A stretch of 64,000 nucleotides of DNA from an uncultured Christensenella sp. (GCA_910584635.1 CAJUBA010000007.1:1-64000), one strand, 5' to 3'; counted from the first letter of the stretch, positions 26,210-34,999 are shown. Translations and numbers: made by a program. The notes: generated by a model not told the origin, from the sequence alone.

Positions 26210-29200
26210 CTATTTCTTCCTCAAAGAGCGTTGCTCTTTGAGGAAATCGTTGTAACGTTCAATTTGATCTTCGCGCAGGTCAATCATCTCCTTTGCCGTC
26301 GCCAACGCTTGACTATCCCCTACTATCAACTCAGTTTCTTTTACCTTTACTTTTGTTCCTTCGCTTCCCGCGTTCCTTCTGATGTCCTTCATATACTCGT
26401 CTTCCATCTTGAATAACGCTACCGTGCAGTCTTTCTTTATCGTCAGTTTTACCAACGGATTTACAGACGACTGTCCAAGTAAGATATAGTACGTAGATTT
26501 CTTCTCTTTACACTTTTCCTTACTCATTGCGTATTCTTTCAACGTATCGAAGAACTTCTTTTGTTTTGCGGACAGTTTTGCGTACGCTTCGTCTAAGGTA
26601 AGTCTAGAAGCGGTTGCCTTTGCTTTGGGCGCAGGTTTTTCGACAGGTATCTCTACTATCTTCTCTACTACCTTTTCTACTTCGATTGGTACTTCAACCT
26701 TTACTTCCTTGACTACTTCCTTTTCGACTATTTTTTCAACTTCGACAGGCACCTCTTTTTCCACTATTTTTTCAACTACTTTCTCAACCGGTACCTCGAC
26801 TATCTTTTCTATTACTTCTTTTTCAGTACTTTTATTAGCCGACAACTCGTCTATCTTTTTGAGCAACGTCTCTTGATTTTTCATCAAGTCTTCGTTGGCT
26901 TTCATCAACTTGTCTATCTTCTCGTCGTTTGCCGATACTTGTATTACTTTCTCGACTACCTGTCCGCCCGAAGTTTCTCTTTCTATTACTCTCTCAACCG
27001 GTTGTTGTTCGGAAAGTTTTTGCATTAACTTTTCTATTCGCTCTTCGTTGCGCTTATTCTGCTCAATAAGTTCCTGTACAAGTTCGTCATTGTTAGACGC
27101 CTGTTGCGGTAGGTACTGCTGTACGTTAGGTAACATTGCAGATACTGCGTCGTTTATCATACAACGCATTTCTTCCATCCCAACCGCCGATTGTCCGTTA
27201 TACGCAAAGCCTTGCGGTTGTCCCTGTCCGCCTTGCATATTTCCCGCGTTTCCGCCCATCATGTGCATGAACATCATCTTCATTTCTTCGTCGCGGCGCT
27301 TGCTCTCTCCGCGTTCAAATTCTTCTTTCGCATCTTCGAGATTCCTCAAAGATTTCTTGTATCCTCTCTTCTCTATAAGCATAAATACAAACGACAGCAC
27401 CGCTAAGCCCATTAGTACGCTTGCTATTATTGTCCAGTTGGTCATGCTAAGTCCAAACAAGCCTGTTCCGCCCGTTACGTAATACGTCTTGTATTTGCTC
27501 TCTACTACTCTCTTATTCTCTTTCTTCTTACTTGCGTAGCCTATCCCCTTTGCCGTAAAGATTATTATTAGTACTATACTTACTCCGCTGGCTATTACTT
27601 GCCACCACTCTTTCAATACTTCAAGGACTTTTTCAAAACTGTTTCCGTCTTCCCCGTCCCCGTCTTCTCCGTTAGGGTTCGTCGGCTCGTTTCCGTCCGT
27701 CGGCAAGTCCGGATCTACCTGCGGATAATAAGGATTCTTAGAATCGTTCGGGTCCGTCAACTTATCGTTCGCGCTTACGCTGAACTCCTGCCAATCCGTT
27801 TCCATACTTCCGTCTGCAAAGATAAAGTGATTCTTTTCGCTATCTTTTATCTTCGCTCTTATTCTGTACGTATTTCCCGCTTGCAAATCCTTGTAGTCTA
27901 CTGCGTTGTCTTCGCTGTCCACTATCTCATATTCTATTCCGTTTATCTGTCCGTACTTCAAGTTCAATACGTTAGGCTTGGCTTGCGTATTCCAATCTAT
28001 CGCTATCTTCGCCTTTACTATCTCAAACTCGTAGTCGTACTCCCCCTCTATCTCATACTTATCAGCATAATCGCTCTTCAGTCTTATCTCCGCTCTGTAT
28101 ACTCCTACTTCCTTTGGCGCCTCGTTCAGCCTTGTATATCCTTCATAGTACGTTATCTCAAACGCGTTCGCCGGCAATACGCTGTCCCCGCCTATATTCA
28201 ACTTAACGTGTCTGGGATTCGTGTTGTACTCCAACTCATTGCTTTCCAACGCTACCGTTACTTTTGTCAGCGCTCTTCCTACCTTAAACCATTTCGACGT
28301 AGCGTTTGCATCGTCAAACTCATAGTTCCTACTATCTACCAACACAGGCTTCGCTATGTAAAACTTAACATCGCTTTCGCTGTACTCTATCTCATCCGCG
28401 CTCTTAGGCGTTTCGTCTATTATCTTTCCCGTAGAATCCGTTTCGTAATACTCGTACTCTACTACTCCTTCCGCCAACGGGTCTCTCAATACTTTTACGT
28501 CAAACGCTTTTCCGTTACCGTCCGTTACGCTCTCGTTCTTCCAACTTCCCGTCTGTATTCTCGCCTTGACTATATTCCAAGTCTTCGTCCACTCGAATTC
28601 TCCTTCCAAATCTATATACGTCGTCGGGTCGTATTCGTCAGGCAATACGTAGTTTTCTTCGTATCCTTCTTCCAATACGAATCTCGTTATATACGCGCTT
28701 CCGTAATCCCCTACGTTCGCTCCCGTATTATTCTCATACTCCGCGCTCAACCCTTCCGGCATTGTCTTCGGATCCAGTACCGCCGTCGAGCCGTTCTCTC
28801 TGTCGTACGGAAGTTTTCCGTCATACTCCCACTTGACTTTGGACAAGTCGAACTTCGCTTTCGCTATCTCCCATCTTATCTCGTATATCTCGCTTGTTCC
28901 GTCTCCGTTGTTCTTCAACGATATTGACGTTTTATACTTATCCGCGTTCGTTCCTACCAAAGAATTTGTTGCGTTTTCGTACTCTACTTTATATCCGCCT
29001 ATTCCATAACTGCTATCCAACGTATATCCGTTGGGTACTTTCACTTTAAGGCTGTACGCTTTCGCGTCATACGTTATTGCATCGTCCAATTCCGTCGTCT
29101 TATCCGTATCCGACAACAGTTTGTCTTTATATACTCCTCTTACCTTGCTTCCGTTCTTATACAGTTCCCATGTCAACACCGTTCTGGCAGGCGCGTCCGT

Positions 29201-31099
29201 TACGTCCAACGTACACGCGTCCAACTCTATTTCGTAATCTCCGCTGTCCGTCCTTACTTCCAACGTATACCGTACTCCCGCTCGCAAGTTAGTTAAATCC
29301 AATTCCACTTCATAACTCACTTCTGCGTTTGTTAAATCTATTTTATCCCCTATCTTTACCGTAGGCAATCTGTCCGCTTTGGCGTATACTTCCACCGATA
29401 CCGTGTTATTGTCGTGCGGCATCATATTATGGTCAATTTCCAAATTAACTTTCAGTACGCTACCTTTCGCTCCGGTCAAACTGCTTCCATTTGTATCGTC
29501 AGTTATGCCTATCCCTACTTTGGCTTTGCTTACTTCAAACTCCAGTTTATGCGTTCCCGCTTCCCACTCCGTGTTCGCGGTATCTTCCAACGTTACCGTC
29601 AATTCATACTTTCCCACTCTCTTTGCGCTTATTGACTGGCTTATATCGTTGTACTCTACGTCTGCGTAATCGCTCGGTATCTCTATCTTTATATCCGCCC
29701 TGTAATCTTCAAACGTCTCCAACTGAAAATGCACCGCGTCTCCGCCGTTGTACGGCAAGATACTCTCTCCGTCTATTATCTTGGGGAAAGGCACCTTTTT
29801 CTTTGTTATATTGTACGCTATCTTCTTTGTTGACGAATTGACATTGTCCGACCAGTAATACGAATCGCTATTCAACGTTATCTCTGCTTCATAACTTCCT
29901 ACAAACTTAGGCTTTGAAGCCATAACGCTTGACGTTGCGCTATCTATATACTTTACCGTTGCGATTGCAGATAAATCCGCGCTTGTAAACCATTCTTCGT
30001 TTTCTATCCCCTGTTCAGAGCCATTATAAGTTTTGAAAATATTGTCTGGAACATTTACTGATTTTGCTGTATTTTTAGACGCTTCAGATAAGTTCAAATG
30101 TATAGCCGGGCGTACTCCAAAACTGAATGTTACATTATTAAGATCAAACGCTCCTGTATTTTCCAACCAATATGCGCGATGAAAATTGTCAGGACATCCT
30201 GAACGTAACCACGAATATCTTTTATTATCGTGAGATCTTTGCACGTCGCTTAACTTCCATATTGACGTCGCCGAAGCATAATCATTAAAACCCGTTTCAG
30301 TAGCGCTTGGTATCCAAACATAATCGCTTCCCCATGCGTCGTATCTTACTCCATTAACCATATCACTAGGTTGATAATTTATGCTACCATACCATCCGCT
30401 TGTCAATGCGCCTAAAGCATCGTTTGGAGAATTGTAATTTGATGGACCACCTCTTCCTACCATCGTTTGATTTAACTGGTATTTGATATTCTTCGGCTGC
30501 ACTAAAAAACACTCTGCAAAACCGCCTGTAGATACATCTGAAAACATTGTAAAATTTCCATCCGTAAGCAATGTTTCTCTCAATTTACTGCGGCTATACA
30601 TATTGTTGCCTTTTACATTTGTAGCATCTGTAAAAAACTGAGACTCGACATTATCATCAGCAAGATACAATGTCATAACCACATCTTCTTGAGCGTCGTT
30701 GGTAAGCGTAAGCGACGCTGCCATCCATTCCAACCCGCCAAGTGTTACCACAAGACCATTATCATTGCCATGCCCACCTTCTAATCTAGCATTTATTTCT
30801 GATGCCGGTATAACGTAACTATCAGTTTGCGTATCTCTCATAGACTTTACATAAGTCGACCAACTTTGATTGCCAAACAAAGTTTCTATCAAATCATCAA
30901 ATACATAGCCGTCAAATTTTTTCAATTCGTCAATCCATAAATCGTCTCCGTTTCTAATTTGTACCGCCTGAGACGAATCTGTCAACCCTTGTGCCGACCT
31001 ATTCGGCAAAAATGACCATACGCCTGCCACACAAAAGCATAAAATAATCAACACCGATAAGACAAAAATGCCTTTCAATTTCTTATTCCCTATATCCAT
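26210..31099 (-). CDS. Giant DUF6273/Ig-like surface protein 1 with conserved C-terminal coiled-coil domain
   Basis: Function unknown; built as a cell-surface protein. Seen in 1629 residues: N-terminal hydrophobic helix (about 8-30); a DUF6273-like region (about 60-340; VTLGGLEWMAASLTLTND, WIPSATETGF, YSWLRSG, FGVRPAIHLNLS); several Ig-like repeats resembling MBG/bacterial Ig domains (about 350-1110); an acidic Pro/Asn linker; two membrane helices (about 1168-1188 and 1222-1243); a Gln/Met-rich and coiled-coil stretch; valine-glutamate-lysine repeats (about 1415-1488); and a conserved Lys-rich C-terminal domain (about 1495-1629). It starts MDIGNK after a GGGGT ribosome site. No well-spaced promoter faces the gene; see the inverted-repeat switch upstream. 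The N-terminal half is partly more AT-rich than the rest. Confidence 0.85.
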   Translation of the reverse strand: MDIGNKKLKGIFVLSVLIILCFCVAGVWSFLPNRSAQGLTDSSQAVQIRNGDDLWIDELKKFDGYVFDDLIETLFGNQSWSTYVKSMRDTQTDSYVIPASEINARLEGGHGNDNGLVVTLGGLEWMAASLTLTNDAQEDVVMTLYLADDNVESQFFTDATNVKGNNMYSRSKLRETLLTDGNFTMFSDVSTGGFAECFLVQPKNIKYQLNQTMVGRGGPSNYNSPNDALGALTSGWYGSINYQPSDMVNGVRYDAWGSDYVWIPSATETGFNDYASATSIWKLSDVQRSHDNKRYSWLRSGCPDNFHRAYWLENTGAFDLNNVTFSFGVRPAIHLNLSEASKNTAKSVNVPDNIFKTYNGSEQGIENEEWFTSADLSAIATVKYIDSATSSVMASKPKFVGSYEAEITLNSDSYYWSDNVNSSTKKIAYNITKKKVPFPKIIDGESILPYNGGDAVHFQLETFEDYRADIKIEIPSDYADVEYNDISQSISAKRVGKYELTVTLEDTANTEWEAGTHKLEFEVSKAKVGIGITDDTNGSSLTGAKGSVLKVNLEIDHNMMPHDNNTVSVEVYAKADRLPTVKIGDKIDLTNAEVSYEVELDLTNLRAGVRYTLEVRTDSGDYEIELDACTLDVTDAPARTVLTWELYKNGSKVRGVYKDKLLSDTDKTTELDDAITYDAKAYSLKVKVPNGYTLDSSYGIGGYKVEYENATNSLVGTNADKYKTSISLKNNGDGTSEIYEIRWEIAKAKFDLSKVKWEYDGKLPYDRENGSTAVLDPKTMPEGLSAEYENNTGANVGDYGSAYITRFVLEEGYEENYVLPDEYDPTTYIDLEGEFEWTKTWNIVKARIQTGSWKNESVTDGNGKAFDVKVLRDPLAEGVVEYEYYETDSTGKIIDETPKSADEIEYSESDVKFYIAKPVLVDSRNYEFDDANATSKWFKVGRALTKVTVALESNELEYNTNPRHVKLNIGGDSVLPANAFEITYYEGYTRLNEAPKEVGVYRAEIRLKSDYADKYEIEGEYDYEFEIVKAKIAIDWNTQAKPNVLNLKYGQINGIEYEIVDSEDNAVDYKDLQAGNTYRIRAKIKDSEKNHFIFADGSMETDWQEFSVSANDKLTDPNDSKNPYYPQVDPDLPTDGNEPTNPNGEDGDGEDGNSFEKVLEVLKEWWQVIASGVSIVLIIIFTAKGIGYASKKKENKRVVESKYKTYYVTGGTGLFGLSMTNWTIIASVLMGLAVLSFVFMLIEKRGYKKSLRNLEDAKEEFERGESKRRDEEMKMMFMHMMGGNAGNMQGGQGQPQGFAYNGQSAVGMEEMRCMINDAVSAMLPNVQQYLPQQASNNDELVQELIEQNKRNEERIEKLMQKLSEQQPVERVIERETSGGQVVEKVIQVSANDEKIDKLMKANEDLMKNQETLLKKIDELSANKSTEKEVIEKIVEVPVEKVVEKIVEKEVPVEVEKIVEKEVVKEVKVEVPIEVEKVVEKIVEIPVEKPAPKAKATASRLTLDEAYAKLSAKQKKFFDTLKEYAMSKEKCKEKKSTYYILLGQSSVNPLVKLTIKKDCTVALFKMEDEYMKDIRRNAGSEGTKVKVKETELIVGDSQALATAKEMIDLREDQIERYNDFLKEQRSLRKK

Positions 31100-31120
31100 T
31101 TTAACCCCGTTTTTGTATAC

Positions 31121-31265
31121 GGTCAGGAAAAGTGTACTTTTCCTGACCTGTTTCTCTTGAATTCGACATATAGATTTTGTATAATATATTTGTATAATTA
31201 TGTCGTATTTTACATCATTTTCGACATAAATTTATAGTCAGGAAAAGTACACTTTTTTTGGAATT
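31121..31265 (-). promoter_or_regulatory. Putative invertible promoter (phase switch) of giant surface gene 1
   Basis: Seen: AAAAGTGTACTTTTCCTGAC (31127-31146) and its exact reverse complement (31237-31256) bracket 90 bp. Inside is a plus-strand promoter, TTGAAT (31157-31162), 17 bp, TATAAT (31180-31185), pointing away from the minus-strand gene. The left repeat is half of a 28-bp palindrome (31121-31148) ending 21 bp before the start codon, the same spacing as at giant gene 2. No plus-strand gene lies downstream of the promoter. Inference: inversion between the repeats would turn the promoter toward the gene; the assembled state is OFF. Confidence 0.6.
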
Positions 31266-31426
31266 TTTTGCTATTTGTCGATTTTTTTATTATTTTTTTA
31301 CTAAATTTCGAGATTTATAAGCAATAGTTAATTAGAGTTTGTTAAATTTTGTGAACAAAAGTTAAATAAATAGTCTATCGACGGAGATAATAATACGGAT
31401 AGCCTTCGGCATTAAATTAGATTCTT

Positions 31427-31583
31427 CGGCTACGCTCAGAATGACGGGTAAATATGAGTTACTCTGTACTATCAATATAACGAATAAAGAAACTTTACGT
31501 TCATTTCATAATGATGAAAGGATTAACAAATAATGTTTCCTCTCCCGTCATATTGAGCGTAGCGTAGCGAAGTCGAAATATCT
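31427..31583. repeat. REP-like hairpin repeat, family 1, copy 2
   Basis: ATTAGATTCTTCGGCTACG...CAGAATGACGGG and CCCGTCATATTGAGCG...GTCGAAATATCT arms around a ~105-bp spacer, longer than in the other copies. It lies between the giant gene 1 switch and rplQ. The flanking AGCCTTCGGCATTAAATTAG is also found beside copy 3 (49.1 kb). Positions 31266-31426 hold only AT-rich sequence. Confidence 0.7.
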
Positions 31584-31648
31584 AAAAGAAATTTGCAATT
31601 TATAAATAATGCATTTTTATAATGAAAATAAAAAACGCCTTCTCATAA

Positions 31649-31813
31649 GTTCGGCGGTAAAGGGAAAAGTCAAAAAAGAAAGCGATAGATTTTTTGTCTA
31701 GATAGTATAAGAAAAAGTCCCTCGTACTTTTGGTACGTTGGGACCTTTTTGTTATGCTATATTGGCGGAAAAGATATCGTTTTGCTTTTGACCTTTTCCC
31801 TTTACCGCCGAAC
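31649..31813. repeat. 165-bp nested inverted repeat abutting rplQ, containing a terminator
   Basis: Outer arms GTTCGGCGGTAAAGGGAAAAG (31649-31669) and CTTTTCCCTTTACCGCCGAAC (31793-31813) are exact complements, 21 bp, and pairing continues imperfectly inward. The centre is a terminator hairpin, AAAAAGTCCC...GGGACCTTTTT (31712-31750), with an inner CGTAC/GTACG stem. The right arm ends 3 bp from the rplQ stop codon. It probably ends transcription of the ribosomal operon. Its length suggests a MITE-like origin. Confidence 0.75.
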
Positions 31814-31816
31814 GCC

Positions 31817-32326
31817 TTACTTAACCAATTCCAACTTAGCCATTTCAGCGCCGTCGCCGCGTCTTTGACCAAGTCTTATGATACGCGTATAACCGCCTCT
31901 TTGACCGAGTTTGTTTGCTCTGTCTGCATAAAATACTGCATGCTCTCTGAAAATCTTTTCGATAAGCGGATGATTGATATCTTTCGTTCTTGCTTTGAAT
32001 TCAGATTTCTTTTCGCCTTTCGCTTTAACTTCTTGAAGATCTCTCAAACTTGCCATAAGTTTTCTTCTTGCAGCGAGTTTCTTAGGTCCGTCGTTGACGA
32101 ATTCCATCTCGACTTTATCACCTTTGTCGTTTTTAACGGTCTTTGTTACTTTAACTGTATCTTCATAAGTGTTGATTGCGAGAGTCAACATGCTCTCAGC
32201 ATAACTTCTTACCTCTTTTGCTCTGTCAACTGTGGTTTCGATTGAACCGTACCACAATAGTTCTGAGGCTTGATTTCTGATTATGGCCATTCTTTCTTCG
32301 GCTGTTCTACCCAACTTTCTTGCCAT
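31817..32326 (-). CDS. rplQ: 50S ribosomal protein L17
   Basis: Binds 23S rRNA in the large subunit. Seen: 169 residues beginning MARKLGRTAEERMAIIRNQASELL, with the typical C-terminal GGYTRIIRLGQRRGDGAEMAKLELV. It is longer than the usual 112-130 residues because of an insertion around 60-110 (NDKGDKVEMEFVNDGPKK and a Lys-rich stretch). Last gene of the alpha operon, 17 bp after rpoA. Confidence 0.96.
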   Translation of the reverse strand: MARKLGRTAEERMAIIRNQASELLWYGSIETTVDRAKEVRSYAESMLTLAINTYEDTVKVTKTVKNDKGDKVEMEFVNDGPKKLAARRKLMASLRDLQEVKAKGEKKSEFKARTKDINHPLIEKIFREHAVFYADRANKLGQRGGYTRIIRLGQRRGDGAEMAKLELVK

Positions 32327-32343
32327 TTTTCTCTACCTCCCAA

Positions 32344-33297
32344 TTATTCGTCCTTGTCTTTGAGTTTAAGACCAAGGTCGTCGATTTTCTTCATAACTTC
32401 CTCAAGGGACTTCTTACCGAGATTTCTCACCTTGAGCATGTCGTCTTCTGTCTTTTCGATAAGGTCTTTAACGGTGTTGATTCCCGCTCTTCTAAGACAG
32501 TTGTAAGATCTTACGGACAAATCCAAATCTTCGATTACCATTTCGTAAATCTTAGCCTGCGACTCGTTGTCTTGGCTGATAAGGATTTCTCTCTCTGCCA
32601 TATTATCCACAAGTCTTACGAAAATACCGAGATGATCGTTCATGATCTTAGCGGACAAACTGATTACTTCGTTAGGCGTAGCCGTACCGTCGGTAGTAAC
32701 GTCAATGGTGAGTTTATCGAAATTGATGTCCTGACCTTTTCTGGTGCTTTCTACCTGATAACTAGCCGCGATAACCGGAGTGAAGATAGAGTCTACGGGG
32801 ATATATCCGATGCCTTGCTCTTCGTCTTTGTTTTCGCTTGCGTTGACATAACCTCTGCCCACGCCTATATAGATTTCCATCTCCAAACTTGCGCCCTCGT
32901 CAAGAGTACAGATTTCAAGATCCGGATTGAGAATCTCGATATCGTCGCTGTGGGAGATATCCGCCGCGGTAACTACGCCCGCAACGTATTTATTGATAGT
33001 ACAAAGTTGCTTGAAGTTCTTATCCTCGGTATGAGCCTTTACTGCAAGACCTTTGATATTGAGAATAATATCGGTAACGTCTTCTTTGATACCGGGAATA
33101 GCGGTAAACTCGTGCTGTACGCCGTGAATTCTGATACCTACGGGAGCAGCGCCGGGCAATGCGCCCAAAAGTATTCTTCTAAGGCTGTTGCCGAGAGTTG
33201 TACCGAAACCTCTTTCGAGCGGTTCAATCGCGTATCTGGTCTTTCTTCCGACTTCAAGATCTTCTCTGTTTATATTTGGTTTTTGAATTTCTATCAT
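32344..33297 (-). CDS. rpoA: RNA polymerase alpha subunit
   Basis: Assembles RNA polymerase and contacts UP elements and activators. Seen: 317 residues; N-terminal dimerisation domain (LERGFGTTLGNSLRRILLGALPG) and C-terminal domain with the HhH motif (LDLSVRSYNCLRRAGINTVKDLI). The start is set at MIEIQKP because AAAGGAGG stands 6 nt upstream; an ATG 18 bp earlier lies in front of that ribosome site. It is placed between rpsD and rplQ, as usual. Confidence 0.97.
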   Translation of the reverse strand: MIEIQKPNINREDLEVGRKTRYAIEPLERGFGTTLGNSLRRILLGALPGAAPVGIRIHGVQHEFTAIPGIKEDVTDIILNIKGLAVKAHTEDKNFKQLCTINKYVAGVVTAADISHSDDIEILNPDLEICTLDEGASLEMEIYIGVGRGYVNASENKDEEQGIGYIPVDSIFTPVIAASYQVESTRKGQDINFDKLTIDVTTDGTATPNEVISLSAKIMNDHLGIFVRLVDNMAEREILISQDNESQAKIYEMVIEDLDLSVRSYNCLRRAGINTVKDLIEKTEDDMLKVRNLGKKSLEEVMKKIDDLGLKLKDKDE

Positions 33298-33343
33298 TGT
33301 AAGCCTCCTTTTCAATGATTTGGCATAACGTCAAAGAGTATTA

Positions 33344-33967
33344 TTATTTAGAATACAACTCGACGATCATGTGCTCTTCGATCTTCTGCTCAACGTCAGA
33401 TCTCTCCGGCAAATCTACGACCGTACCGGTCATAGTCGCGTTGTCAAACGTCAACCATTTCGGAAGATTGAGTGTCTTAGCCTCCTTGATACCGCTGAAT
33501 ACCTTTTTGTCGGCTTTATTTTCTTTTACGCCTATTACGTCGCCTTTCTTAACGAGGAAGGACGGAATATTTACGCAATTTCCGTTTACGGTAATCAAAC
33601 CGTGATTTACGATTTGTCTTGCCATAGAACGGGAAGAAGCCAAACCAAGGCGGTAAACCGTATTGTCAAGTCTTCTTTCGAGAAGAATGAGCATGTTTTC
33701 ACCGGTAATGCCTCTCATCTTTTCGGCTTTATCGTAATAGCCTCTGAATTGCTTTTCGCAAAGACCGTAAATTCTCTTGGTCTTTTGCTTTTCTCTCAAC
33801 TGAGAAGCGTATTCGCTGTTCTTTTTACGAGCGGCGCCGTGCTGTCCCGGAGGAGTGCTGTTCTTAACGAAAGGACACTTTTCCGAATAACACTTTTCGC
33901 CTTTCAAAAATAATTTTTCGCCCTCGCGTCTGCATTGACGACAATCGGGTCCTGTATATCTAGCCAT
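33344..33967 (-). CDS. rpsD: 30S ribosomal protein S4
   Basis: Primary 16S rRNA binder and assembly nucleator. Seen: 207 residues; N-terminal CRQCRREGEKLFLKGEKCYSEKC holds a Cys4 zinc-binding arrangement, and the S4 RNA-binding domain begins near residue 97 (RLDNTVYRLGLASSRSMARQIVNHG). In some Bacillota rpsD is a separate gene; here it sits inside the alpha operon, as in many Clostridia. CAAGGAGG ribosome site. Confidence 0.97.
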   Translation of the reverse strand: MARYTGPDCRQCRREGEKLFLKGEKCYSEKCPFVKNSTPPGQHGAARKKNSEYASQLREKQKTKRIYGLCEKQFRGYYDKAEKMRGITGENMLILLERRLDNTVYRLGLASSRSMARQIVNHGLITVNGNCVNIPSFLVKKGDVIGVKENKADKKVFSGIKEAKTLNLPKWLTFDNATMTGTVVDLPERSDVEQKIEEHMIVELYSK

Positions 33968-33987
33968 ATTATTGCAAACCTCCTTGA

Positions 33988-34383
33988 TTACAGTCTTCTG
34001 CGCTTAGGCGGACGACATCCGTTGTGCGGAATGGGGGAAACGTCTTTAATAAGCGTAACGTTCAAACCCACGTTTTGAAGGGCTCTGATAGCGGATTCTC
34101 TGCCGCTGCCCGGTCCTTTTACATAAACCTCTACGTTTCTTACGCCTGCGTCGTACGCAACCTTACCCGCGTCTTCGCTAACGATTTGAGCGGCAAACGG
34201 AGTAGACTTTTTGCTTCCTCTGAGTTGAAGTTTGCCTGCGCTCGACCAACTGATAGCGTTACCCTGAGTATCGGTAATTGTAACGATAGTGTTGTTGAAA
34301 GAGGCGTGAATATGCGCGCATCCGTTTTCTCCGCGACGCTTGTTCGCTACACGCTTTTTGGTAACTTTTTTAGCAACTGCCAT
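33988..34383 (-). CDS. rpsK: 30S ribosomal protein S11
   Basis: Platform protein of the small subunit. Seen: 131 residues with GCAHIHASFNNTIVTITDTQGNAISWSSAG and the C-terminal PHNGCRPPKRRRL. Lies 13 bp after rpsM. Confidence 0.97.
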   Translation of the reverse strand: MAVAKKVTKKRVANKRRGENGCAHIHASFNNTIVTITDTQGNAISWSSAGKLQLRGSKKSTPFAAQIVSEDAGKVAYDAGVRNVEVYVKGPGSGRESAIRALQNVGLNVTLIKDVSPIPHNGCRPPKRRRL

Positions 34384-34396
34384 TTTTCACTCCTCC

Positions 34397-34768
34397 TTAT
34401 TTCTTCTTACGGCTAACGGTCTTCTTCGGACCTTTTCTTGTACGAGCGTTCTGCTTCGTACTCTGACCGCGGACAGGCAATCCTTTACGGTGTCTTACAC
34501 CGCGATAACAACCTATTTCCTGCAATCTTTTGATGTTCATCTTGATTTCGCGCTTCAAGTCGCCCTCAACCATAATATTGTTGCGGTCGATGTATTCACG
34601 AATCTTGTTTACTTCCTCATCAGTCAAATCTCTGACTCTGGTGTCAGGATTTATACCTGTATCAGCGAGAATTTTGTTGGACGTAACTCTTCCGATACCG
34701 TAGATATAGGTAAGTCCTATCTCAACTCTTTTCTCATTTGGCAAATCAACGCCACTAATACGAGCCAT
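34397..34768 (-). CDS. rpsM: 30S ribosomal protein S13
   Basis: Head protein contacting the P-site tRNA and intersubunit bridges. Seen: 123 residues beginning MARISGVDLPNEKRVEIGLTYIYGIG, with RGVRHRKGLPVRGQSTKQNARTRKG near the end. First gene after a 261-bp gap that carries a strong promoter, so rpsM-rpsK-rpsD-rpoA-rplQ can be transcribed separately. Confidence 0.97.
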   Translation of the reverse strand: MARISGVDLPNEKRVEIGLTYIYGIGRVTSNKILADTGINPDTRVRDLTDEEVNKIREYIDRNNIMVEGDLKREIKMNIKRLQEIGCYRGVRHRKGLPVRGQSTKQNARTRKGPKKTVSRKKK

Positions 34769-34948
34769 TTGATACCTCCAATAATTTAATAAAATGTTTA
34801 TTATATTATTAAACGCTATGAGAAGTTAGATTGTCTGTTGTATTTGGAATGAAACAACCTATTAGCCGCTCCCCAACGATTAATGTCTGTTTTGCGTGGG
34901 TATTATAACACGATTTAATAAATCTTTGCAAGCGTTATAACACGATTT
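34769..34948 (-). promoter_or_regulatory. Promoter and ~125-nt leader of the alpha operon
   Basis: Minus strand: TTGCAA (34926-34931), 18-bp spacer, TATAAT (34902-34907). The sequence TTATAACACGATTT occurs twice as a direct repeat (34903-34916 and 34935-34948), 32 bp apart, one copy covering the -10. The leader contains a GTTGT...ACAAC hairpin and could carry ribosomal-protein autoregulation. AGGAGG... sits before rpsM. Confidence 0.65.
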
Positions 34949-34969
34949 TTTATGTTTTTTTACGCAATA

Positions 34970-34999
34970 AAGGAATTATGGTGTTTTTCCATAATCCTT
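34970..34999. terminator. Hairpin after rpmJ
   Basis: AAGGAATTATGG / CCATAATCCTT arms around a short loop, about 30 nt past the rpmJ stop. The following T-run on the minus strand is weak, so termination may be partial. Confidence 0.5.

Noticed and set aside
26640..26830. Tandem short DNA repeats resembling a CRISPR or VNTR array
   Set aside because: The periodicity comes from the coding VEK/VPVE repeat; units are degenerate, lack unique spacers and stay in frame.
26625..26876. Repetitive plus-strand frame rich in Ser/Thr (FSTIFSTS)
   Set aside because: Reverse reading of the valine-glutamate-lysine repeats of giant protein 1; the same appears at 55.5-55.8 kb.
31121..31148. 28-bp palindrome read as an intrinsic terminator of the giant gene
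   Set aside because: It stands upstream of the start codon with no T-run following on the minus strand and has a matching distal half-site, so a recombination or regulator site is the better reading.
33298..33315. Upstream ATG for rpoA
   Set aside because: Lies before the AAAGGAGG site, which points to the ATG at 33297.
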